Source of the DNA: Hyphomicrobiales bacterium
GTDB lineage: Bacteria > Pseudomonadota > Alphaproteobacteria > Rhizobiales > CAYWUX01
DNA length: 14,845 nt
Assembly: GCA_028279265.1 (NCBI GenBank)
Contig: JANQOC010000426.1
Coordinates: 1-14,845 of the forward strand
Direction: 5' to 3'
The translations under genes and the position numbers were made by a program. The stretch's first letter is position 1. Every line of letters starts with the position of its first letter. This document shows positions 1-7,800 of the stretch, one piece after another. The notes below the pieces were generated by a model that had not been told where the DNA came from, ran no database searches, and saw only the letters and a list, made by a program, of their open reading frames with translations.

Positions 1-223
1 CACAGAAAAAAGTTCGCCCGACGCTCAAGGCTTCTGCAAAAACCGCGAATGACTGGTCCGCCGGTATGGAAACGGCGAAATCCGAACCCCGGCAACGCGC
101 CTTCAACACATCTGTCGTCCGACACTAATCTGTCGCCGGATTTTGGTCAGTCATCGGACATTAATCTCATATCCCACAACAAACTATAGTCCGGAGTGCT
201 GTTCCGGGTTCGGGATTCGATTT
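1..223. other. Non-coding region downstream of thiE
   Basis: No convincing gene was seen here. An imperfect 18-bp periodicity is visible: ATCTGTCG occurs at 110-117 and again at 128-135. TCCGACACTAATCT (118-131) recurs as TCGGACATTAATCT (154-167), matching at 12 of 14 bases, 36 bp later. TGTCG-TC-CGACA (113-124) is a short inverted repeat. A weak hairpin CCGGA/TCCGG (191-195/203-207) lies just past the thiE stop but has no T-run, so it is not a convincing terminator. Function is unknown. Confidence 0.5.
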
Positions 224-835
224 TTATTTATCTTCAATCGCCAGCAGCCATTCTTCGACCCGCTTCTCAGGAGTAGCGTGGGTGATAAAATCCGTAACGA
301 CCGCAATTGAATCCGCACCGGCATCCAAAACGCCGGGCGCTCGCTCCACCGTTATTCCTCCAATGGCAACCAGTGGGCAGTTTATTTTTGATTTCCATTC
401 GCCCAGCCGTTGCAGCCCCTGGGGAGACCACTTCATGACCTTGAGTTTGGTCTCATAGATGGGCCCCAGGGCGACATAGTCGGGGTCGGCGGCGAGGGCG
501 ATATTCAGTTCTTCATGGCTATGGGTACTGATCCCCAGTTTAAGCTTATGGGATTTGATGCGCTCGAGATCACTCGCGGCCAGATCTTCCTGTCCGAGAT
601 GAATATAGTCACACCCACAGGTGATGGCTTCTTCCCAATAGTCATTGACGATGAGCTGGCAGCCATATTGCTGGCAAAAGCTGAGACTTTCAGAAATCTG
701 CTCGATGAGATCCTGATTGTCGAGAGCGGCTCCGGCGCTGTCCTTGATGCGCAGCTGGATCATTTTTACACCGAGGGGAACAATCCGTTTCAGCCAGTCA
801 ACATCTGGAACGATGGGGTAAAATTTACTTATCAT
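224..835 (-). CDS. thiE: Thiamine phosphate synthase ThiE
   Basis: ThiE joins hydroxymethylpyrimidine diphosphate to thiazole phosphate to give thiamine phosphate in the cytoplasm. The protein has about 203 residues, normal for the TIM-barrel family. Visible family motifs are QLRIKD near the N-terminus, VNDYWEEA followed by YIHLGQEDL, the GISTHS segment, the phosphate-binding GPIYETKLK and VAIGGI. The usual Arg of the NDR motif is Tyr here, which I recall as common in alphaproteobacterial ThiE. I prefer the ATG at 835: it starts at MISKFYPIV and overlaps the thiG stop by only 11 bp, whereas an upstream TTG at 862 would add nine residues of doubtful value and overlap by 38 bp. It is the last gene of thiO-thiS-thiG-thiE and is presumably translated by coupling to thiG. 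Confidence 0.93.
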   Translation of the reverse strand: MISKFYPIVPDVDWLKRIVPLGVKMIQLRIKDSAGAALDNQDLIEQISESLSFCQQYGCQLIVNDYWEEAITCGCDYIHLGQEDLAASDLERIKSHKLKLGISTHSHEELNIALAADPDYVALGPIYETKLKVMKWSPQGLQRLGEWKSKINCPLVAIGGITVERAPGVLDAGADSIAVVTDFITHATPEKRVEEWLLAIEDK

Positions 836-1646
836 TGTCGATTTCGAAGAAAGGTGTACCAATCACGGGCGTCGAGGGACGGGCCATGTCACGGGGCTCC
901 ATAATTCCGGCGTGATAGGCCTCGCGGCCGGCATGGACGGCGTCACTGAAGGCTGCTGCCATCTTTACGGGGTCACCGGATTGAGAGACAGCGGTATTGA
1001 GAAGGATGGCGTCATAGCCCAGTTCCATGGCCTGAGCCGCATGGGAGGGGGCGCCAATTCCAGCGTCTACGATCAGGGGAACATCCGGAAAATATGACCG
1101 CATTGACTTGAGGGCATAGACATTGTTCAGGCCGCGGCCGGAACCGATGGGGGCTCCCCAGGGCATGAGGACCTGACACCCCGCTTTGAGAAGTTTTTCG
1201 GCGGCACCCAAATCTTCTGTCGTGTAGGGGAAAACTTTGAAATCATTTTCGTTGAGAATTCGTGCGGCTTCAACGAGTCCGAAGAGATCCGGCTGCAGTG
1301 TGTCTTCGTTGGCGATGACTTCGAGTTTGATCCAGTTTGTATCAAAAAGCTCTCGCGCCATCTCGGCGGTGGTGACGGCTTCTTTGACCGTCAGACAACC
1401 CGCGGTATTTGGGAGAAGCGTTTTATTCAGATTTTTGATCAGGTCCCAGAACCTTTGACCCGACGGATTCCTGGCGGACTCCCGTCGTATGGATACGGTA
1501 ATAATATCGACGCCGGAATTTTCGATTGCCTGTCGCAGGATGTCGGGGGAGGGATATCTTGCCGTGCCTAACAGTAAACGGTGCTCGAAGGTGTGCCCGT
1601 AGAGGTCAAGTCGCGGAGATTTGTCTTTTTCGATTTTATCTAACAT
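825..1646 (-). CDS. thiG: Thiazole synthase ThiG
   Basis: ThiG builds the thiazole phosphate ring of thiamine from 1-deoxy-D-xylulose 5-phosphate, dehydroglycine (made by ThiO) and sulfur carried on the ThiS thiocarboxylate. The protein has 273 residues, with typical landmarks: LLGTARYPS near residue 26, the conserved Lys107 in WIKLEV that forms the imine with the sugar phosphate, and the phosphate-binding stretch MPWGAPIGSGRG at about 161-172. The ATG at 1646 overlaps the thiS stop as TGATG, and AGGGTGG just upstream could act as a ribosome binding site. The family is very well conserved, so the assignment is secure. Confidence 0.97.
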   Translation of the reverse strand: MLDKIEKDKSPRLDLYGHTFEHRLLLGTARYPSPDILRQAIENSGVDIITVSIRRESARNPSGQRFWDLIKNLNKTLLPNTAGCLTVKEAVTTAEMARELFDTNWIKLEVIANEDTLQPDLFGLVEAARILNENDFKVFPYTTEDLGAAEKLLKAGCQVLMPWGAPIGSGRGLNNVYALKSMRSYFPDVPLIVDAGIGAPSHAAQAMELGYDAILLNTAVSQSGDPVKMAAAFSDAVHAGREAYHAGIMEPRDMARPSTPVIGTPFFEIDNDK

Positions 1647-1843
1647 CAGCCACCCTGCCGAGGGGAAACAATTTCGACTCTGTCATCGGTTGTAAGATTG
1701 GTCTCGCGTCGACGGCTTGCCGGCACAAAATCACCGTTTACCGCAGTCGCGATTTTGGCATCGGAAAAACCGAGCGAATCGCAGAACTCTTCCAGGTTCG
1801 CGGTATCGGTTTCTACAGGTTTACCATTGAGAACGATCTTCAA
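1646..1843 (-). CDS. thiS: Sulfur carrier protein ThiS
   Basis: ThiS is a small beta-grasp, ubiquitin-like protein. Its C-terminal Gly-Gly is adenylated and converted to a thiocarboxylate that donates sulfur to ThiG. The sequence ends in SPRQGG, the required tail. I choose the TTG at 1843: it gives the usual 65 residues beginning MKIVLNGKP and has GGAG (1851-1854) exactly 7 nt upstream. A GTG at 1867 would add eight basic residues (MKKTRRLL) and lengthen the overlap with thiO from 23 to 47 bp. The ThiF enzyme that activates ThiS is not in the window. Confidence 0.93.
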   Translation of the reverse strand: MKIVLNGKPVETDTANLEEFCDSLGFSDAKIATAVNGDFVPASRRRETNLTTDDRVEIVSPRQGG

Positions 1844-2828
1844 CAATAATCTCCGAGTCTTTTTCACCTGATGTCAGATAGCGCTCCACAAGCGTCGCAA
1901 GAGCGGGCGCCATCAGGAAGCCATGACGATAAAGACCGTTAACATAAATTCGTTGATTGTCCAGAATAATGCGTGGGCAGTTATCTTCAAAAGCGGGTCG
2001 CACGCCTGCAGACAGGTCCAGAATCTCGGCTTCACCAAATGCCGGGTTGAGAGCGTAGGCGGATGACAGGAGTTCAAGTGTCGACCGGACCGACGGGGGG
2101 TGCGCATCTTCCCTTTCTATAACCGTGGCTCCGACCATGAAGCGGTTCTCGGACCAAGGAACGATGTACAGCGGAAATCTTGGGTGGAGCAGGCGCACGG
2201 GCCTGGCAAGTTCAATCTCCGATATCCGGATAATCGCTCGTTCCCCGCGCACACCGCGCAGGGTTTGCAATACATCCTGGGCGGCCAGCCCCCGGCAATC
2301 GATGGTTACTGATGCGGCAGGGGGAGCAAAATCTTCGACACCAAACTCTGCCGAAACACCGGCCTGTTCAGCTGCTTCCAGAAGTCTGGGCAGCGCGACT
2401 TCAGGATCGACATGGCCTTCATTTTCGTAAAACAAAGCCTCTTGAAATTGCTCCGACAAGTCGGGTTCAAGATTTGAGATTTCCTTGCGATCGACGTACC
2501 GGTGGCCGTCGGTGAATCGCGCAAACCTGTCGATTTCCCCTTTGTCCCGGTCATGGGCGACAACAAGGCTGCCGTTGAATACAGTTTCGGGAAAATGTTT
2601 TCGCCAGAGCTCGAGGGATTTTATCCCGAGTTTCTTGACAACCGGAAGCGCCGTCTCTGCCTCGCAATAAGGCGCCAGCATAGCCCCGGCATATATACTC
2701 GATGCCTGCGCAAAAGGTTTCGGGCTCCGCTCGATCAACCGGACCGAATAACCATTTTGCGCCAGGATCAGACTTTGCCACAAGCCCGTGATCCCGGCTC
2801 CCATAACGATGACGTCCGAATTTGACAC
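1821..2828 (-). CDS. thiO: Glycine oxidase ThiO (FAD-dependent)
   Basis: ThiO oxidises glycine to the imine (dehydroglycine) that ThiG uses to make thiazole, with oxygen as electron acceptor. The 335-residue protein starts with a Rossmann FAD-binding segment, VIVMGAGITGLWQSLILAQ, with GxGxxG at residues 10-15, followed by the LIER acidic end of the second strand. It is a DAO-fold amine oxidase. The C-terminal stretch GVRPAFEDNCPRI, followed by VNGLYRHGFLMAPALA, is typical of ThiO and lines the flavin site. The start is GTG at 2828, with only a weak purine-rich stretch upstream. It is the first gene of the thiamine operon and its 3' end overlaps thiS. No complete TPP riboswitch is seen in the roughly 105 bp separating it from ggt. 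Confidence 0.92.
   Translation of the reverse strand: MSNSDVIVMGAGITGLWQSLILAQNGYSVRLIERSPKPFAQASSIYAGAMLAPYCEAETALPVVKKLGIKSLELWRKHFPETVFNGSLVVAHDRDKGEIDRFARFTDGHRYVDRKEISNLEPDLSEQFQEALFYENEGHVDPEVALPRLLEAAEQAGVSAEFGVEDFAPPAASVTIDCRGLAAQDVLQTLRGVRGERAIIRISEIELARPVRLLHPRFPLYIVPWSENRFMVGATVIEREDAHPPSVRSTLELLSSAYALNPAFGEAEILDLSAGVRPAFEDNCPRIILDNQRIYVNGLYRHGFLMAPALATLVERYLTSGEKDSEIIVEDRSQW
1851..1854 (-). promoter_or_regulatory. Ribosome binding site fixing the thiS start
   Basis: GGAG on the minus strand, inside the 3' end of thiO, lies 7 nt before the TTG at 1843. It supports the 65-residue ThiS with a TTG start rather than the longer GTG version. Confidence 0.6.
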
Positions 2829-2872
2829 GCGGTTCCGGTCCCGGAGTAATTGATGTTTGAAGGGGCAAATAA

Positions 2873-2903
2873 GGAATTGATCTCTATCAAAGAGATCAAT
2901 TCC
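2873..2903 (-). terminator. 13-bp perfect hairpin between ggt and thiO
   Basis: GGAATTGATCTCT (2873-2885) and its exact reverse complement (2891-2903) enclose a 5-nt loop. On the minus strand the stem is followed by TTATTTG, a short interrupted T-stretch, which fits a weak intrinsic terminator for ggt, whose stop lies 29 bp upstream. It could also be a structured part of the thiO leader. Confidence 0.55.
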
Positions 2904-2932
2904 CTCATTCCAGGATCAGATGATTAACCAAA

Positions 2933-4702
2933 TTATTTGCCCAGTGCAACTCCTTCCCGGCGGGGGTCAGCCGCTCCGAGCCATTCACCATTTTCTCTTG
3001 AAATAACGTGCAGGCCGCTGGTCATGTCTTTTCGGGCGATCTTTTGACCGAGCCCCGCCAGGGCTTGAGTCAGGTCATCATGTTCGCTGCTATTCTCGAT
3101 TTCAAGAGGTCCGTTGCGGCTGCCGAAATTTATGAGATTGACAGCGGACTGAATATCCATCTTCCAGTCAAAGTGGGCAACAATGACCTTGGTGACATAG
3201 TTGATTATCCGTGATCCGCCCGGGGACCCCAGAACCATGCGGACATTATTGTCGCTATCGAGAACAATTGTCGGGGCCATGGAACTGCGTGGCCGTTTTC
3301 CAGGCTGAACGCCATTGGCGATGATCCGGCCCTGGTCGTCTCTATATCGGAAAGAAAAATCCGTCAGTTCGTTATTCAGCAGGAATCCGCGAACCATGTG
3401 CCGGGATCCGAAAGCGGATTCAATGGTTGTGGTCATGGAAACAGCATTTCCATCCGCATCGACAACGGAGATGTGGCTGGTTCCGGAACTTTCGATGGTG
3501 GCGTCACGGCCAAATTCGGTTTTTTTAACCGCATGGGGTTCACCGGGATTGGCTTTCGTCATGGCGCTTTTCGGATCAATCAATTGCCGGCGCGAATCGA
3601 GATAGGTGCTATCCAGGAGGCCGGTCGGTACATTGACAAAATCAGAATCCGCCATGTAACGCCCCCGATCCGCATAAGCCAGCTTTTGAGCCTCGGCAAG
3701 TACATGCAGGGCATTGGCATTCAGCGGTTGACTGCCAAGGCCGAGGGGTTCCACGAGCTTGAGGACATAATTCACCGTCAGCGCGCCGGAGGAGGGAGGA
3801 CCCATCCCGCAAACTTTAACCTCGCGATAGTCGGAACAAATGGGCGCTCTTTCTTTGGCGCGGTAAATCGCCAGATCCGTCAGGGACAGATCTCCGGGGA
3901 TTGTCTCGATCGACTTGACGCGTTCGACAATATCGGAGGCAAGTTTGCCGAGATAAAATTCATCGGCGCCTTTTGCCGCGATTTGTTTCAGTACCTCGGC
4001 GAATGCGGGATTCTTCAATTGATGGCCTACGGGCCAGGGTACGTTCGAGGAATCGAAAAAATAGGCCCTCGCCTGCGGCCCAAACTTGTCGGCTCCCCTC
4101 TTCGTCAGGAGGTCATTCAGGCGCGGAGAAACCGCAAAGCCGTTTTCCGCCAGTTTAATGGCGGGAGTGAACAAATCTTTCCATGGCAGTTTGCCGTGTT
4201 TCCTGTGTGCCAGCTCCAGTCCGCGCAGGAGACCGGGAACACCGACACTCAGGCCGCTGAAAACCGCCTGCTGAAATTTCATACGCTTGCCGTCAGGCCC
4301 GTAGAACCGGTCCGGACGCGCAGCCATGGGAGCCGCTTCGCGGGCATCAATGGTTTGCAGTTGTTTGTTTTTCTCATCCCAGTGCAGAATGAAGGCGCCA
4401 CCGCCAATGCCCGAGGATTGCGGCTCGACGAGATTGAGAACCATCTGGGCGGCGATGGTGGCATCAATGGCGCTGCCGCCCCTGGCCAGAATTTCCCGCC
4501 CGGCTTCCGAAGCCAACGGATTGGCGGCGGCAATCATATAGGTTTGGGCGCGGGCAATTTCCTTGGCTTTGACCCCTGTTGCAGCCTCAGGCTGGGCGCG
4601 TTGGGCCCCGGCGTCGAGTATCGCGATATTTGTGGCAATCAGGAATGCCAGAAAAGGCAGTAAGAAGTTTCTCAATCCCTGGGGAAATAAATTAATTGTC
4701 AT
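2933..4702 (-). CDS. ggt: Gamma-glutamyltransferase (exported proenzyme)
   Basis: The enzyme cleaves the gamma-glutamyl bond of glutathione and related compounds, by hydrolysis or transfer, in the periplasm. The 589-residue length is usual for the family. A hydrophobic N-terminal segment (residues about 10-30, ending near DAGAQRAQ) looks like a cleaved signal peptide. The autoprocessing and catalytic Thr408 is in SSGTSHISVVDADGNAVS. Substrate-binding landmarks include DAREAAP (Arg121), RSSM (472-475) and GSPGG (492-496). The proenzyme would split before Thr408 into large and small subunits. The gene stands alone between dnaE2 and the thiamine operon. Its leader holds a 13-bp direct duplication and a tiny upstream ORF. 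The ATG at 4702 has only a weak AAGAG upstream. Confidence 0.96.
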   Translation of the reverse strand: MTINLFPQGLRNFLLPFLAFLIATNIAILDAGAQRAQPEAATGVKAKEIARAQTYMIAAANPLASEAGREILARGGSAIDATIAAQMVLNLVEPQSSGIGGGAFILHWDEKNKQLQTIDAREAAPMAARPDRFYGPDGKRMKFQQAVFSGLSVGVPGLLRGLELAHRKHGKLPWKDLFTPAIKLAENGFAVSPRLNDLLTKRGADKFGPQARAYFFDSSNVPWPVGHQLKNPAFAEVLKQIAAKGADEFYLGKLASDIVERVKSIETIPGDLSLTDLAIYRAKERAPICSDYREVKVCGMGPPSSGALTVNYVLKLVEPLGLGSQPLNANALHVLAEAQKLAYADRGRYMADSDFVNVPTGLLDSTYLDSRRQLIDPKSAMTKANPGEPHAVKKTEFGRDATIESSGTSHISVVDADGNAVSMTTTIESAFGSRHMVRGFLLNNELTDFSFRYRDDQGRIIANGVQPGKRPRSSMAPTIVLDSDNNVRMVLGSPGGSRIINYVTKVIVAHFDWKMDIQSAVNLINFGSRNGPLEIENSSEHDDLTQALAGLGQKIARKDMTSGLHVISRENGEWLGAADPRREGVALGK

Positions 4703-4722
4703 GACATTGCTCTTAATAACAT
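4699..4722 (-). CDS. Possible 7-codon upstream ORF overlapping the ggt start
   Basis: An ATG at 4722 reads MLLRAMS and stops at TGA, which overlaps the ggt ATG as ATGA, the arrangement of translational coupling. It arises from a 15-bp-period duplication in the leader. AAGAG lies only 2 nt before its ATG, which is poor spacing, so translation is doubtful. It is recorded because of its exact geometry. Confidence 0.2.
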   Translation of the reverse strand: MLLRAMS

Positions 4723-4731
4723 TGCTCTTAA
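4704..4731. repeat. 13-bp direct repeat in the ggt leader
   Basis: ACATTGCTCTTAA occurs at 4704-4716 and 4719-4731, a 15-bp period. On the minus strand each copy carries AAGAGCAATGT, so the weak ribosome binding site of ggt and an ATG are duplicated directly upstream of the gene. Confidence 0.85.
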
Positions 4732-4742
4732 ATGGTTGTGTT

Positions 4743-4846
4743 TTGAAAACAGTTTAAATTAACATGAAGAAAAAAATTGTCTACTTTTTATGAATTATTT
4801 AGCATGAATTTTTAATTATTATATTATATATAAACTTTTCTTCTCA
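4743..4846 (-). promoter_or_regulatory. AT-rich region upstream of ggt and downstream of dnaE2
   Basis: This stretch of about 100 bp is far richer in A+T than its surroundings. On the minus strand it contains TATATAATATAATAATTAAA shortly after the dnaE2 stop, followed by an A/T-rich leader to ggt. It probably contains the ggt promoter, but no clear -35/-10 pair could be fixed. No hairpin terminator for dnaE2 was recognised. Confidence 0.4.
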
Positions 4847-7800
4847 TTAATGGAAGTCCCGCGATTTGGGGATGACCCGGACATTGCGGGGATGGCGCCT
4901 TGGATTTGCCGAACCCGGATCCGGCCTTTTCACTTCGTCGGCATGGGCCAGAGGCAAGTCAAACGCCTGATCATCTTCACTCAGGAGATCAAGCCATTCC
5001 GTTCGGTCTTCGATGCGCTGGGCAATGATATGAATGATATCTTCGTGGCGCTGAATTTTTCCCTGGATCAACATTAGTCGCGCTCCCATCACTGAGCGAC
5101 GGAAGCGCTCCAGAACATTCGGCCAGACCACGATATTCGCAACGCTCGTTTCATCTTCCAGGGTGATAAAGACGACACCGCTGGCAGATCCCGGTCGCTG
5201 GCGAACCAGTACGACGCCACCGACCCGAACGAACATCCCGTCCCGGCAGGACTTGATTTCGGCACAGGATTTGATTCTGAGTTCGGCGAGCCTGGAGCGC
5301 AGGAAGCGCATGGGATGCGCCTTCAGGGACAAGCCCAGGGTCTGGTAGTCATTGAGAACATGTTCTGAAAGCGGCATTTGCGGCAGCATAATTTCCGGCT
5401 CCTCGCCACTGTCCGCGGTTTCGGCCCAGGCGAAAAGAGGCAGGGGCTTATGGGCGCTTAAAGCACGCACCTGCCAGAGCGCGGCACGGCGGTCGAGACC
5501 CATGGAACGGAAACAATCCGCGGCAGCAAGCCTTTCCAGGGCCGATACCGGCAATTCGGTGCGTCTCCAGATGTCGAAGATGTCGGCAAAAGGGATTGTT
5601 CGCCTTCTTTCGATCAGTTTTTCCATGTCGTCTTTCTTAATCCCGTCGACCCGCCGGAATCCCAGGCGCAGGGCCCAGTCCTCCTGGTCCTGCGGCTCCA
5701 GTGTGCAGTCCCACTGGCTGTGGTTGACATCGACTTCCCGCACATGGACACCATGTTCCCGCGCATCCCTGACGATTTGCGCCGGGGCATAAAAGCCCAT
5801 GGGCTGGGAGTTCAGAAGACCAGCCGCGAAAACATTTGGATAATGGCACTTTAGCCAGGAGGAAATATAAACGAGATGGGCGAAGCTGGCGGCATGGCTT
5901 TCGGGAAAGCCATATTCGCCAAAACCCTTGATCTGATTGAAGCAGCGCTCGGCAAACTCGGGGTCATACCCCCGTTGAATCATGCGCGATACCATTTTTT
6001 CATGCAGCGTCTCAATGGTTCCCCGCCGCCTGAAAGTCGCCATGGCATGGCGCAGCTGGTTTGCTTCCTCGGAGCTGAATTTCGCTGCGACCATGGCAAT
6101 ACGCATTGCTTGTTCCTGGAACAGCGGAACGCCTTTGGTTTTTGAAAGCACTTTGCGCAACTCATCCGGCGGACCTTCATGGGGGGCGGGAGAGGGATAG
6201 ACCTCTTTCTCAATCTTGTCCCGCCGGCGCAAATAGGGATGCACCATATCCCCCTGGATGGGGCCGGGGCGGACGATGGCAACCTCGATAACCAGGTCAT
6301 AGAAACAGCGCGGCTTAAGGCGCGGCAGCATGTTCATCTGTGCCCGGCTTTCCACCTGGAAGACGCCGAGAGAATCCGCTTTGCACAGCATGTCATAAAC
6401 TCTGGGATCTTCCCGCGGCACCGTTGCGAGATCAAGTTTGCGGCCATAATGGTGGGCGAGAAAGTCAAAGCATTTGTGGATGCAGGTCAGCATGCCGAGG
6501 CCCAGGACATCGACCTTCAAAATGCGCAAGGCATCTATGTCGTCCTTGTCCCATTCGATAACCGTGCGATCCTCCATTGCGGCATTGCTGATGGGAACAA
6601 CTTCACAGAGGGGACCCTGGGTGAGGACAAATCCGCCGACATGTTGCGACAGATGCCGGGGAAAGCCCATGAGCTCCGCCGAGAGCTCCAGGGTTCTTTG
6701 CAGATAGGGGTCATCCGGGTCGAGGCCGGCCTGGCGGATATGGGCCTCGATTATTTTTCCTTTTTCATGGCTGTGCCAGACGGTTCCGGCGAGAGCGCTA
6801 ATCACATCTTCGCTCAATCCCATGACCTTGCCGACATCGCGAACCGATGAACGTCGCCGATAGCTGATGACCGTCGCGGCGAGGCCAGAACGCTCGCGGC
6901 CATATCGCCGGTAAATATATTGAATAACCTCTTCGCGCCGTTCGTGTTCAAAATCGACATCGATATCCGGAGGTTCTTTTCTCTCGGGACTGATAAACCG
7001 GTCGAAGAGCAGGTCGATTTCTGCGGGATTTACATTGGTAATACCGAGGCAGTAGCAGACCACGGAATTGGCGGCGGACCCCCGTCCCTGGCAGAAAATA
7101 TCCTGCGATCGCGCAAACTTCACGATGTCGTGGACAGTCAGAAAATAGGGGGCATATTGCAGGCGGTCGATGAGCTCAATTTCTTTTTCTATGGAACTGC
7201 GAATTTTATCCGGAAGCCCTTCGGGAAAGCGCTCTGTTGCGCCTTCCCATGTCAGTTTCTCGAGTTGTGACTGGGGTGTCTCGCCCGGGGGGACGGGCTC
7301 ATCCGGATATTCGTAGACCAGTTCATCCAGGCTGAACCGGCAGGCTTTGGCGATTTCAGCGGTGTTTTTCAGGGATTCTTCATATCCTGCGAAGGCCCGG
7401 GCCATGACGGTCGGGCTTTTCAGATAGCGCTCGGCATTTTTTTCAAGAAGGAAGCCCGCCGTCCTGATACTGCATTTTTCCCGGATACATGTCAGCACGT
7501 CCTGAAGCGCGCGCCGTTCCGGACCGTGGTAAAGCACGTCATTGGTGGCAACGACGGGAATACCAAGTTCGGAAGCGGCGTTATGGACACCGGCGATATG
7601 CGTCCTGTCATTGCCGTCATAGCGGTGCGAAACAGCGACATAGAGCGGCGCGTCGATATGTTCCCTGAGCCAGCAAAGGGTGTCACGCGCGGACATTCTT
7701 TCAGTGATGGCATCACTGTTTTCAGGGCCCTGATGATTTCCGGGCCGGCCTGATTTCGAACTTTCGGGTGTGTTGCTGTTGGCCGCAAGCGCAAGAGGCG

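Noticed and set aside
191..207. Hairpin as a thiE terminator
   Set aside because: The stem has only 5 bp and no T-run follows on the minus strand.
835..862. TTG at 862 as the thiE start
   Set aside because: It would add nine residues and overlap thiG by 38 bp. The ATG at 835 begins at the normal N-terminus of the family.
2901..2919. Thi-box (TPP riboswitch)-like fragment upstream of thiO
   Set aside because: Only CTGATC and a trailing AGGGA match. The conserved middle part and the 5' CTGAGA half were not found, so it is not called as a riboswitch.
3398..4663. Long plus-strand ORF (421 codons) antisense to ggt
   Set aside because: It is fully opposite a clear gamma-glutamyltransferase gene, its protein is unlike any family I know, and it is best explained as a shadow of the codon usage of ggt.
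6179..6850. Plus-strand ORF of 223 codons opposite dnaE2
   Set aside because: It mirrors the conserved polymerase core of dnaE2 in reverse and has no recognisable features or ribosome binding site of its own.
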